A stretch of 64,000 nt of DNA from Anagrus nilaparvatae (taxonomy: Eukaryota; Arthropoda; Insecta; Hymenoptera; Mymaridae), in the NCBI GenBank assembly GCA_022575985.1, contig JAKSXM010000263.1, forward strand, positions 13,620,001 to 13,684,000, in the 5' to 3' direction. A model generated the notes under the pieces. It was not told the origin of the DNA and ran no database searches. It saw only the letters and a program-made list of their open reading frames with translations. The translations under genes were made by a program, and so were the position numbers. Of the stretch, positions 42,021 through 53,173 are shown in pieces; positions within the stretch are counted from its first letter, which is position 1; the number at the start of each line of letters is the position of its first letter.

Positions 42021-43479
42021 TTCGGCTCAGATTATATTACGGAAGTAGATAAGCATAAGAAAGAAAAAAAAATTATATCTAAAGGCATTTAGCGTGAAAT
42101 TTCATTCAAAGTTTATATTTACAATGTTGTCATATGAAATTAATAAAATAAGTAAAATATGTAAAACATAAAATATCATTTTGTTCTGTAAATTAAGTGT
42201 ATTTTCTGTGTATATGCAGTGTACATTCTAAAAAAATAAAAAAAATCAAATATCAAATTTAATTTAAATTTCTTTCCAGGTACAAACTTTTAATACATTA
42301 AAAAGTTTGGTTATAGTACATTAATATCATAATAAAAAAATAAAAATTGTTTTTTCTGATGATTTTAATGTTTAGTTATTTATTTATTCATTTATTTATC
42401 TTTCTGCCTTCAATAAAAAATAAAAAATAATATTCATATTATATAATATATTTTTATTTCATTCTTAGTAATTATGTGTCAGTTTTTTTTTTTATAAATT
42501 TCTCCTTTGACTTAATCTCTTTTCTGCATGCTACACATTTTTCTATTATTTTATTTCAATTACTTACATACTATTAACTTAAATACTATTTAATCATTAT
42601 ATTTTCATTTTATTATTTAATATTATGATTGGATTTTTTTCTTTTGTTAACAAAATAACATCAATTTATAGAGCAAACATTATTGAGCTTCAGTTACATC
42701 TCTCGTATTTCCTCGGGACCTCACTCTGAAACGGAGAGTATAAACTTGCTGAGCTGTGCTGCAGCTATTTGTTAACTGTTCGTTCCAGAGTAAATCGCTT
42801 CCCTGCAATTAGGCCCAGTTATATTTTTTTTGCTTTAGATTATATGTAAGGGCCATTCACCTCTCTTCCCAGATTCAGGAATCTAGCTCACCCCACGATA
42901 ATGCGAGGGCCATTCATCCTTAAATCTAGGTATCGAAGATCTAGCTCACCCCACAAGTTCGATCCAAACAATTATTTTCAACTGGGAAAAATCCCGAGCA
43001 GTTTAGGGGAGAAAAGAAATTTATATAAATTTTTACCTTTCATAATTATAATTTTTTCTTTTGTAATGAAAAAAAAGTATACTTTTGTGTTTGTAAAATT
43101 ATTTATCAACAATATATAGGTGAAATTTAATTTATCGTATTATTTACCGCTTTTTCTTTGAAAAATAAAAAAAAATAAATAAACAAATAAAAACAACAAT
43201 AACTTTTGAAAATTAATTTTTTTGGCTTAAAAAAAATTTTGTTTTTAATGTTTTTCAAAAATTTATATTCGTTTATTAATTTTAAGACAAAATAAGAGAA
43301 AAAAGGGAATGATAACCAAGAATGTACTCAAATACAATTAAAAAAGCATTTTATGTTTGTGAATTGTGTATAGACGTATTTTAAGTATGTATAATTTAAT
43401 AATTTAATAATGATTTTTGATATTTTATTTTTACTTATAATATTGCGTTTTTTTCTGAGTAAATTAAATTCGTTTTGGC
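42021..43479. other. LTR-element interior, unassigned
   Basis: A GC-richer patch at 42660-42970 contains an imperfect tandem pair (agggccattca.cct... ctagctcaccccac at about 42850 and 42905). A 72-codon ORF at 42901-43119 starts in it but shows no known motif. The rest is A+T-rich. Confidence 0.45.
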
Positions 43480-44560
43480 TAAAGTTGAAATTAATATCGG
43501 TTTGCTGATTAGAATAAAAATTTTAAAATAATTGTGAATTTTTTTTTTGATTTTTGGCCTAGAACTTTGCCTTCAAAAGGTCAATTTCAGCGAATTTAGA
43601 TTAATTTTGGTTTAAAAGCGTTGTAATTAATATCGGTTTGTTGTTCATTATGCAAAAAATCAATTGTAATTTAAATTATCAGAATTATTAAATGTTTAAT
43701 TTTTGGCCTTTATAGGGTCAATTCGAGCGAAATTAGATTAATTTTAGATTAAAAGCATTAAAATTTATATCGGTTAGCTATTCATTATATAAAAAATCAA
43801 TTAGGATTTAGATTTTAAGAATTGTGAAATTATTAGATTTTTGGCCTAGACTTTTGCGTTTATAAGGTCAATTTTAGCAAAATTAATTAAATTTTGGTTT
43901 AAAAACGTTAAAATTAATATCGGTTAGCTGTTCATTATATAAAAAATTAATTAGGATTTAAATTTTAAGAATTGTGAAATTTTTAGATTTTTGGCCTAAA
44001 ATTTTGCGTTTATAAGGTCAACTTTAGAGAAATTAATTAAATTTTGGTTTAAAAGCGTTAAAATTAATATCGCTTAGCCTCTCATTATATAAAAAATCAA
44101 TTAGTATTTAAATTTTAAGAATTGTGAAATTTTTAGATTTTTGGCCTAAAATTTTGCGTTTATAAAGTCAATTTTAGCCAATTTAATTAAATTTTGGTTT
44201 AAAAGCGTTAAAATTAATATCGGTTAGCCTCTCATTGTATAAAAAATCAATTAGGATTTAAATTTTAAGATAAGTGAAAGTTTTAAATTTTTGGCCTAAA
44301 ATTTTGCGTTTATAAAGTCAATTTTAGCCAATTTAATTAAATTTTGGTTTAAAAGCGTTAAAATTAATATCGGTTAGCCTCTCATTATATAAAAAATCAA
44401 TTAGGATTTAAATTTTAAGAATTGTGAAATTTTTAGATTTTTGGCCTAAAATTTTGCGTTTATAAAGTCAATTTTAGCCAATTTAATTAAATTTTGGTTT
44501 AAAACCGTTAAAATTAATATTGGTTAGCTGTTGATTTATATAAAAAATAGATTTTAAAAT
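43480..44560. repeat. 150-bp tandem array inside the LTR element
   Basis: About seven units. The phrase attaatatcggttagc recurs at about 43918, 44068, 44218, 44368 and 44518 with a spacing of exactly 150, and earlier, more diverged, at about 43495, 43632 and 43768. Each unit contains ttaggatttaaattttaaga, ttggcctaaaattttgcg and a ggtcaattttagc segment. Central units are most alike, as expected for unequal exchange. Confidence 0.85.
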
Positions 44561-45565
44561 TTTGAAATTGCGTATTCGTAATATCCGAAAAAAGTCGGAT
44601 GGTTGAAGTATATAGTTTTGTATATATATTTATACTAAGGTTCTATAAAAAATATTTTAGAATTTGGATACGTAAAGCCAATGTATTTTTAGGCGTCGCA
44701 AAATAATAAAGTTTAAAAATATATATTGTGAATATAATATATTTTTTTAATGAAAAAATTTAAAAAAAAAATTGTTTTGCCGTAATAAGGGTAAAAAAGG
44801 ATTTTGATAAGTAATCTTCAAAGCTTATTCTAAAAAAATTTTACAGATTTTCATTTTTTTAAAAAAATTATATGTCTCAGAGGTTTACGAAAGAAAGAAA
44901 AAAGAAAGTTTTATTAAAGGGCACTTATCTATTGGATAAAGCTGCTGGGCACTGCTTGGATTGCTGCTATACGGCTTAGCACTGCATGGCTGGCTGTTAC
45001 ACGGGTTAATACTGCTTGGCTTGCTGCTATACGGCTTAGCACTGCTTGGCTGGCTGTTACACGGCTTAATACTGCTTGGCTTGCTGCTTGATATGTCTTG
45101 GCACTGCTTGACTTTCTGCTTGGTAATAAATAGCTTGGCTTACAGCTTGGTTTACAGATGGATAGAAATACTGCGATGGTCCAGATATTCATTATATTAG
45201 CTAGATAGCTTGGTTTATGGTTTCAATAAACAGCTTGGCTTACGGCTTGCGGCAAGAGTAGATTCCAGAGATGGTGAGATATGGTATAACGGCTTTAAAT
45301 TTTTCCAATGCTCTAATGATTTTGATTGATTACAGTAGATTTCTTCTTTGAATCCAATAGTGTATTTTGTTTATACTATTACTTTATTGTCACATTTATC
45401 TATTGACGTTATTTTGTGATTAAAAATTTTTAATTTTTCTTTATTTGAGTCCTTTTTTGCTTTTTGGCAAAAGCGAAATCCTTTTTTTGCCATAAAATTA
45501 ATTATCTTGATAGGTAATAAGCTCTTATTCCTTCTTACCAGCTTTCCTTTCGGGGAGCCACTTTA
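44561..45565. repeat. LTR-element interior with a 60-base array
   Basis: At about 44943-45110 a unit with tgctgctatacggcttagcac and ggctggctgttacacggctta repeats about 2.5 times with a period of 60; degenerate cttggctt..gctt words continue to 45250. ORFs on both strands here are produced by the repeat. This is where a gag start would lie on the minus strand, but none was recognised. Confidence 0.7.
45540..45560 (-). other. Primer-binding-site-like sequence
   Basis: On the minus strand, five bases (TAAAG) after the 5' LTR, TGGCTCCCCGAAAGGA starts with TGG, as sites complementary to tRNA 3' ends do. The tRNA was not identified. Confidence 0.5.
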
Positions 45566-46314
45566 TGTTACGTATCCTGAGGTTTTATCCAAGGGATACG
45601 TAAATATAAATAATTATGAATATAAATTTATCCTGGGGATATGAGTGCCCCAGGTATTTAATTATGGTTGGTATGGTGTGGTTATTATTTGGTTGGTTTA
45701 TAGTTGATGTATTTGTAGATGAGTTCGGGTTCGATCTAAGCTGGATGAACCTAACCTGAGGCTAAGTTCTTAATTACAGAAGGAATTGTCACTTACACAA
45801 TAATAACTGATAACTGATTTGATATAAAACTTTCACTTTATTGATTATAAGTAAATATAATAAAACTGTCTAAGTCTTAAAGTCAAGTAATTAAAGGTAA
45901 ACTGTAATAGAGTGGTAACACTCTAAACGAAAGAATAGTGTTCTAATGCACGGTTTGGGCGCCTGAAGGGCAATATATAAACTAATATGAATCTGCCCAT
46001 ATTCCAAGATTTTGAGGGAGACGTCCAATACAAAAAAGCGTCGGTCTCGTCACGTCCAATTAGCGAAGGCGTCCCTAATTATTACCGAGAATCGCGAGGT
46101 GGGATTTATGCAGTTTATAACGCCTAAATCCCTCCTAATTTACGTCATAGTTGACTTTTGGTCCCACGCTATTGTGCTAGATCAGCAACAGCGGAAATGC
46201 ACCTGCGGGTTCCTATTTCGTCTGTAATATTAATACAGCTATCGGATATAGGGTTTACTATTTATATATATATCAAATGTTAGGCATATCAATTTTGACC
46301 TACCATACGTAACA
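45566..46314 (-). repeat. 5' LTR of the 8.1-kb element
   Basis: 749 bases, almost identical to the LTR at 38191-38937 (atccaagggatacg versus atccgggatacg). Confidence 0.88.
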
Positions 46315-46395
46315 CATTACATCCAGTAGATTTTTTTTAAAAAATCACCAAAGATTCCTTGAAATTTAGGCATTTCAAAACGAAACCTCCCTTAA

Positions 46396-47272
46396 GAATT
46401 TAAAAGCGTTGATAAGCAATAAACATTTTATTTGATGATACATTATCAACGGTGATGCCTTAAATTTTTCTCTTAATTTCATAATCTTTTAAGGCTTGAA
46501 AAAATATACCAGCTAAATGTTTACCTGAATGCTTGTCTCCTGATGCTCTAAGATCTAAACTTATTGAACGTAATATCCAGTATTCATCAACAAAATGGGT
46601 GTTATTCCGTAAACTGATTCAATTTTATAAGTAGCTGAACAACCATCCGTAGTAAAATATAATTTAGAAATATTTTTTTTAAATATTTCATCAAGTTTTT
46701 TTTGATATTCTGCTAATGTTTTGCGTTGAAGAACTTTTCTAGACGGTAGATCGTCATTATTTTGAAACCTTAATTTGAAGTAATATTGAGACTCAGGGTC
46801 ATTGAAAAATTTGAAAGGTAAATTCTTAAATGAAAGCCAACATACGTCAATCCTATCGTTTTGTGATTCAGTTAGAGGCTTTTTCTGAAAAAAAATCTAA
46901 CTTTTTTTTTTTAATTCAAGATTATCATACAATTATTGCTACCATGTATATTTAAACTGACTTTGATGAGTGATAATTAGATTATTTTGCCCAAAGGGTA
47001 AAGTAAGAATCATAAAGGCGCGTAAAACGCTATTAGTTATTTTCGTTTGTTTTGTATCTAACTTTGGATTTCCAACATTTTGCTTAAACTTTGTTATAAT
47101 TTCTGTTTTTTCATTTTGACATTAAATAATGTTCCTTCTTATCCCAGTTGTATTCGATTGATTCCTTTTAATTTGTACTTTTTTATCTTTTATTCTGCAT
47201 TGTTTAAAAATCCCAGATTTATCTCCTGTTTCTTCAATGAACTCGAAATAATTGGATATTAAAAATTTTGAA
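46396..47272 (-). pseudogene. hAT transposase relic, N-terminal part
   Basis: On the minus strand, from 47272 downward: SNYFEFIEETGDKSGIFKQC, a BED-finger-like start; then LPFGQNNLIITHQS; then NDRIDVCWLSFKNLPFKFFN; KTLAEYQKKLDEIFK; LYFTTDGCSATYKIESVYGI, the catalytic-region block usually T.DGW....; and SLDLRASGDKHSGKHLAGIF with GITVDNVSSN (usual hAT form: TDNA.N). Multiple frameshifts and stops. The chain then runs into the foldback at 46391 and resumes at 37546. hAT transposases cut and paste DNA and duplicate 8 bases; the element's ends were not identified. Confidence 0.72.
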
Positions 47273-47449
47273 AATTTATTGTCTGCAAACAGAAATATTA
47301 GCGCTTAAAATTTCCTTCATTTTTGAGTTACTAATTTAATCAGAACTTTTTTATAAAGCTTCAGATTTTAAAAATCTTTTAATACAACATTTATATAAAA
47401 AATGAAGAAAATTTTAAGCGCTTATATTTCCGTCTGCAGTCAATAAATT
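47273..47449. mobile_element. MITE with ~52-base inverted arms
   Basis: aatttattgtctgc.aac.gaaatat.agcgcttaaaatttcc...ttcattttt at 47273-47325 is matched in reverse at 47397-47449 (tgaagaaaattttaagcgcttatatttccgtctgcagtcaataaatt) with about five mismatches. The loop is about 70 bases. It lies exactly at the 5' limit of the hAT coding relic and may be inserted in it or be part of the hAT element's subterminal sequence. Confidence 0.7.
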
Positions 47450-47582
47450 ATCAATTTTTATTTTTTAATTTTAAGGGACGTATAACTTGATAAATGGCTA
47501 TACGAATTAAAGATTTCAAATGTTTTGATTTCCAAAAATCTTAAATCGAAAAATGGTAGGAAAAAGAAAAAGACTAATGACA

Positions 47583-49436
47583 CTTCATAGAAAAAATTTC
47601 CCAGACACATATTCCTGACAACCACATACTAATAAGTCTAGACGCCTCTAGTCTTTTCACTAATGTCCCTCTAGATTTAGTAAAAACCAGTATTGAAAAA
47701 AGATATTCTTCAATGATAAAACACACAAACATTCCCCTCAATGAATTTCATAATGCCATAGATTTTTTCCATAACCATACTTATTTACAATTTAATGGTC
47801 AATATTATCAACAAATTTATGGGTCTCCTATGGGTTCAGCAGTCTCCTCAATATTTTCTGATTTAGTATTAGCAGACCTTGAGGAACATTGCTTGAATCA
47901 GTTGGATTTCAAACCCACATTTTTTGTACTATATGTTGATGATATACTTACCTGCATACCGATTGACAAGATAGAACACATCCTTGATATATTTAACTCA
48001 TACCATAGCAGATTACAATTTACTCATGAATTGGAAACAGACAGCAGCATAAATTTTTTGGACGTTAAATTAATAAGACACAATAACAAATTATCCTACA
48101 ACTGGTACAGAAAACCCTCCTCATCAGGTAGATATCTCAATTTTAACTCTGGCCACACAAAACATCAAAAAATTGGCATGATCTATACATTAGTTGATAA
48201 GGCCATCCTATTGTCTGAAACATGTTACCATACTGAGAATCTAAATATAGTAAAACAGCTTCTAATTAACAACAGTTATCCAACAAAATTCATTGATTTT
48301 TATATGAAAAAAGGGTTAACACATTAGAATATAGGATTACCAATGCTATTGAAAACAACACTCAATATGACATAAACAAACAAATTTTAGCCAAAAAACC
48401 CAAAGTCAACATTCCACGTGTAGAAGGATTTTACAATAGCATGAGTGGTATGCTCAAAAAATATGGCATTGTACCCATACCTAATATCACCAACAATAAC
48501 AGCAATCTAGTCATCAAAGCCAAAGATAGGACTCCTAAGGGTGAAATAACTAATGTGATATACAAAATTGATTGTGAGCAATGCGATGCAACTTATGTTG
48601 GACAAACCAAAAGAAAAGCATCTGTACGTATAGGTGAACATAAAGCTAGTATTGATAGAATCATCAAAAAGGAAATTAAATTAGCTAAAGAAAAAGAAAA
48701 AGAGAAATCCGCACCACCTGTAAGTACAAGAATTCTTAGAAGTATGAATAAGAATAAGAATAATCCTACAATAGAAGTTCCTGATGATAACAACAACATT
48801 GATAACACCAATAAAAAAGATGAAGAAAAAGTTGTCACACAACATTACCGACAATATTTCATATTTCTTTTATCGATTTAAAATCATCGCATATACTTTA
48901 ACTAAATATCAATAGATGTCACTACCACTACCTTTTCACAAATATATTTAAATTATTATTATTTTAACGGTACTGTTTATTTCAGACATAATTACTGTTA
49001 TATATTTTGCAATCAGATATACTTGTTTATTTATTTACTATTGTTTAATTCTTATTTTTAAGCTTTCTGTGATAATAGTTTAATAACATACATTTATCTT
49101 ATTCTTATATTTTTTTATATGACTTGTTAATATGATAATGACTTATGGTATGTAATAATTAGAATTTAATATTTGCAAACACATTAGGTTAAATTATTTT
49201 TCAAAATTTTTTTACAGATTTTTTAATCATGAATATTAAGATTCTAAGACTTTTATGACTTTAAGCTCTATACACCTATTTTTAATGCTATTAATAATTA
49301 TAGCACAAGTAAGATCCATTTAATTAATAATACATCATGTTCAATTCATGTATATTCAAACTTTTATTAATTTTTTGTAGATTTGATAAGGGTCTCAAAT
49401 AGAGACCGAAACTTCATTAGAAAATAAATAAAATCA
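47583..49436 (+). pseudogene. Penelope-like element, second lineage (RT + GIY-YIG), defective
   Basis: Starting near 47604 with HILISLDASSLFTNVPLDLV (typical Penelope SLD..SLFTNVP), an ORF at 47713-48327 has FNGQYYQQIYGSPMGSAVSS, LADLEEHCL, the catalytic YVDD and INFLDVKLI with WYRKPSSSG. A stop and a frameshift after 48327 separate it from 48441-48881, which has VIYKIDCEQCDATYVGQTKR: a GIY-YIG-type motif with YVG for YIG and its CxxC. The endonuclease is followed by a Lys/Glu-rich and Asn/Asp-rich segment. RT N-terminal motifs are absent, so it is 5'-truncated. It differs clearly from the family at 26.7-29.7 kb. Confidence 0.85.
49384..49412 (+). ncRNA. Hairpin-GAAAC motif 3' of the second Penelope lineage
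   Basis: TTGATAAG, stem GGTCTC-AAATA-GAGACC, then GAAAC. It occupies the same place relative to the ORF as the hammerhead-like motifs at 29529 and 36783. The core does not satisfy the hammerhead consensus (TTGATAA for CTGANGA), so it may be a degenerate ribozyme or another conserved 3' structure. Confidence 0.35.
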
Positions 49437-50164
49437 CTTTTTACTCGAAAAAAGGTCAAATTATTTCATATTTTATTTTTCTTACACTCGAGTAATAACT
49501 CTAATCAAAATTATAATAAATCATATAATAATATTAATAAAAAAAAATATTAAAAAAATACAAAAAACTGACCTCAAATTCAAATTCAGCGGGAAATTTT
49601 ACAACTTTTTATATCTGGGTACTATTTTTTTTAATCATCTAGTCAATTTTAAAAATTAAAAAAAAAAAAAATTTTTTTTTTGAAAAAACCGAAGAAATCT
49701 AAAAAGCTTCTTTTGGGTATAACTCGGGTTCCTGAGCGCCTAGAGGGCTGAAAATTTTACAGGAAACATATTTATTATACATAAACAGAATGACTAATAC
49801 ATAAATAATAAAATAAAAATTGAAAAATAATTAACAAATACAATAACATGGGAGAAATTAGTAAATATTAAAATAAAATAATAAATGTAAAACAATAAAG
49901 AAAAAAAAAATTAATTTTTACTAATTTTTTTTTAATTATACAATGCAATGATTTATATTGATATTAATTTCAATAGCTTTAAATATTTGAAATAATTTCC
50001 ATCTTGCCATTGAATTTATGATATCCGTCATTGGCAGAAAACAATCGTTCTTAAGTCATTGCTTCAATGTTACCGGTTTTACAATGTATTTGATTGCGGT
50101 AGGACCTAACTATTGTCGAAAAAAAAATAAAAAAATATATTCTTATTTTTTATATTGAAGCAAT
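49437..50164. repeat. Intronic stretch with a dispersed repeat at 49965-50100
   Basis: tttaaatatttgaaataattt.catct.gccattgaatt.atgatatcc.tcattggc...agtcattgcttcaat at 49978-50085 recurs at 59777-59870 in the same orientation. The remainder is A+T-rich with no gene. Confidence 0.6.
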
Positions 50165-50420
50165 TACCCCTGAGGTGTGCTGACCTTTACAGTTTTAAGG
50201 ATAACCTCCGAGGACGTTTCACCTGAGAGTAACCAGCAGGCCAGCGACACAAATGTTCGCAACTGGGGAAGACCACCGGAGAGAGATGTTAACTCTGGGG
50301 ATCACCACCAGAAAATCACAAAATTTCGTGCGTGCATTTTGGTAATAAAAAGAGCACGGACCTTGCAAGAGACCCAGCGCGCGCATTGTAACTGATATTA
50401 TACACAGCACTCAGTGGAGC
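50165..50420. other. GC-rich island of unknown origin
   Basis: Strikingly richer in G+C than its surroundings (for example ccgaggacgtttcacctgag, gacccagcgcgcgcattg). A 72-codon plus ORF (50177-50395) and a 63-codon minus ORF overlap in it without known motifs. It ends in cacagcactcagtggagcgag. It could be part of an LTR or of a foreign insertion, but no partner exists in the window. Confidence 0.3.
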
Positions 50421-50499
50421 GAGCAATTAATTAAATATTTAAATAATTTTTAATAACCATTATACCCAGGGTATAATGCTTCAATATATATAGATTGAA

Positions 50500-51545
50500 T
50501 ACTTCAAATTGGTACCAAAGTATTTTTTTTCTTAAAGTACTACTCAAAATAAGCCTCGACGTCAATTTTTAGCTCATAAGGTTCAGTCATCGATTTTTGA
50601 CGTCCATTTTTGTATTTTGGACTCTCAGAAAAAAAGTAAGAAAAATAAGAGAAAATTTTTCATTTTTTTTCTTTGAAAAACTCACATTCACATAAAACAT
50701 TTTCCCTGCAAGGCGATATAAGGAGGCCCGTTCAAGTCAACTGAGGGTATGGGGTATGTTTTTTCAACTACCGAAACCTGTTCTTAAAGTTAAAAGCAAA
50801 TTGGCTTCCCAAATAGTTGAAATCCCCCTTGTAAGATTAGATTTTCGACAAAAATTTTGTTTACAAACATTTGCATGGTCTTTCACAAGTGATAGTTATA
50901 GGATGTTGCTTTAGATTAAATCTGGTCATAAATTTTTAATGTCATTATTCACAATTAAATGCCATTCCTTAATATTTTTTGATCCTTTTATTAAAAATAA
51001 TAGTTTTTTAATTTATTACAATTATTCCTTTTGAATTTCGCCATTTTAATACAAAAACTCCTAAAAACATTAAAAAAATACTTTCTTATGTAAAATTTCC
51101 CTTTAAATTTGAAATTAATAAAGAATTAACTTTTAAAAGCTTCTATATTTTGATCTAGAGCTTTTAAAACGCAATAAACCCAGTGGTTTCTCTTTTTCAT
51201 CATTAAATTTGAAATTTCAAAAGTATTTTTGGCCCTACTAGAGGATTTTTTATACATATACTTTTGAGAAATTCAAATTTAAAAGCAAACGTGATTTTTA
51301 GAAATATTTTAGCAATTTCTCGCGCTTGCACTGCTCAAAAAAATTTTTTGACCCCAGAATCGGATTCTACGGTAAATTTCCTATTCGGGACTAAGAGGAA
51401 AAATTTTTCATGTGAAGGTGTAAAAATACAGAAAAAAAAAAGAAAAATTTTCTCTCATATTTCTTACTTTTTTTATGAGAGTCCATAACATAAAAATGGC
51501 CGCCAAAAATCGAGGACTGAACCTTATGGGCTAATATTTTTTGTA
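50500..51545. mobile_element. Inverted-repeat element with ~150-base arms
   Basis: The left arm (about 50560-50700: cataaggttcagtc.tcgatttttg, ttttggactctcag, aaaaagtaagaaaaataagagaaaatttttc) is matched in reverse at about 51400-51540. A third, partial copy of one arm lies at 63277-63384. The interior (700 bases) has no recognised gene; a 74-codon ORF at 51264-51488 overlaps the right arm. Confidence 0.75.
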
Positions 51546-53143
51546 GTAAATTTAAATTGTAATAAAAATTTAAAGGTGATTTAAAGATCCAACCATGCAT
51601 CGGTTTGGTTTAAATTGAGCCATATAATTTTATATTCAATCGCTAGCGCTTGAGATTTACAGGTTAAATATTGAAATCTTTTTTTTTGTAGATATTTTAA
51701 TTTATAATTGAATATTCCAAATAGAATATTGGACTTGGTCTTATACGATCATTCGTTTTATCGTTTTAATTTCCTTTAAATGTAGATAATTTTATCAGAT
51801 CTAAGCTGTAATGCAATACTAAGTCATTTTAAAACGTGTAACCAACATGCGTCTGCTGTCTAATTTTCGAGAAAAATTCTAAAACAGCAGCTAAAAACGT
51901 TATAAAATTTAAAATTACTATTTTTAAATATAATAATATCTTGGATTGAATACACAGTGGTTTGGAACCCGAAAACAGTTTCACCACGATTTCTCTAAAA
52001 ATCTCTGGTATTTTCTGATTCTACAGGGTCTCCTGAGATAGGAAATGCTAGTCTTCAAATTTAAATATTTCAAACCCTTCAGACTCGCATTGGCTATTAA
52101 ATACATAAGATTGGACAAAATCAGTAAAAGTAGAAACTAAAGATTTTATGGATAAGGAAAACTCCGGGTGAAAAAACTATCGATTTCATTGAATTTCTGA
52201 GGCAAAAATATATAAGTGACTCTTGTAAATATTATTCAGAAAATTTTTTTTGGAATCTAAAAATCTTTTAAAAATTGGTCCCCTGAAAATGGAATCCCAA
52301 AAAACGAAAAAAATAGATTTTTCTTCTAAAAAATTTGGTAAAATGTTAAAATAAATAGTGAATTCGAATTTTAAAAGAAAAAATTACTATGAAATATGTC
52401 TTTAAGCCCAGTTTATAACATCATTTAATTCTTATAAAAAAATGCCAAGTATATGAATTTTTGAAAAAGCCCAATATTTAACATTTGAGCTCTGTAAGAC
52501 GTTAAATATTGAAAATTTGTATTTTTTGGTCTTAAAAAAAAATTTTTGAAGGTTCCTTTCTATATGCACGCATCACAGAGTTGTTTACTTTCTATGCTTT
52601 TCGACATTTACACGGTTCCATACATTAAATGCTTTGACCATGCAGAGGGGTAAATATGTCAAAAATCGACGACATGATATGAAACGCTAACACAAAAGCC
52701 ACAGATAAATATATATATAATGTAAGAGGGTTTTATAGTATATATTATAAGAATAAATAGGATAAAAAGAAGAAAAAGTAGCAATTGCACCATATAATAT
52801 GCTCCATCGATGCACCAAAGCCTCCCTGCCTCAAATACTCTTCTTTCTCATACTCTCATTTTTTTTCATATATTTTAATATAACACCTTATGACAATGAG
52901 TTTATAATATAAACGTTTTTTATTTTTTTAATAATATTTAGGCTTTTTTTTAAAATAAATATACAGTAACTTTTTTGAAGTTTTTTACAACTTATTACTT
53001 TTTATGGTCTAAAAACGTGTAAAAAGTTTAAGTTAAGAAAGATTTTTTTTTAATTCCCCCTCCCCCAAGTTGGAATTTTTAGAGAGACTTTTGCCAGAGT
53101 TTGACTGCGTTTTTCAATAGATTAATCAGGTCTGAAATGTTTA
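51546..53143. other. Intronic stretch, no gene seen
   Basis: About 1.6 kb of A+T-rich DNA. Around 52560-52880 a GC-richer part (tgcacgcatcacagag, gatgcaccaaagcctccctgcc) was noted but not identified. Confidence 0.4.
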
Positions 53144-53173
53144 TTACCTTTTATTTAAAACTGTTTTCCTTAC

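Larger units (their letters stand above)
38191..46314 (-). mobile_element. LTR retrotransposon without recognisable genes (8.1 kb)
   Basis: Two direct LTRs (38191-38937 and 45566-46314) begin TGTTACGTA and end TACGTAACA and differ by a few bases including a 2-base indel. The element is flanked by the 4-base duplication CATT (38187-38190, 46315-46318). On the minus strand the right LTR is followed by TGGCTCCCCGAAAGGA, a primer-binding-like site, and the left LTR is preceded by GAATGAAGGGAGGGAGA, a polypurine tract, which fixes the orientation. The interior (6.6 kb) has no gag-pol and is largely tandem repeats, so it is a large non-autonomous derivative. Near-identical LTRs imply recent transposition using another element's proteins. 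Further LTRs lie at 63385 and, much decayed, at 475. Confidence 0.88.
37547..46391. mobile_element. TTAA-flanked foldback element carrying the LTR insertion
   Basis: The ends are inverted: GGGAGGTTTCGTTTTGAAATGC at the left and GCATTTCAAAACGAAACCTCCC at the right, each bordered by TTAA (37543-37546 and 46392-46395). The element's own sequence is 37547-38190 plus 46319-46391. Inside, arms starting ttgtacattattaaacatt and aagtatttcaaagatggcgcc at the left are repeated in reverse up to 38190, so nearly the whole element is palindromic. The 8.1-kb LTR element sits in the right arm with a CATT duplication. The TTAA duplication lies within hAT coding sequence that reads on when the insert is removed. 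Confidence 0.85.
30427..53173 (-). other. MED13: MED13 intron (about 22.7 kb)
   Basis: The gap between two consecutive phase-0 junctions of MED13: donor GAG|GTAAGG at 53174 and acceptor cttttcag|ATT at 30427. It contains most of the transposable elements in the window, including an 8.1-kb LTR element, two Penelope lineages, a hAT relic and several foldbacks. No intervening MED13 exon was recognised and the conserved protein reads through the junction without a gap. Confidence 0.75.

Noticed and set aside
43480..44560. CRISPR-like or regulatory array reading of the 150-bp repeats
   Set aside because: Units are contiguous without unique spacers, in a eukaryotic LTR element; an ordinary tandem repeat.
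44929..45200. Overlapping ORFs with repeated Ala/Ser/Val or Leu-rich peptides
   Set aside because: Generated by the 60-base tandem repeat, read on both strands.
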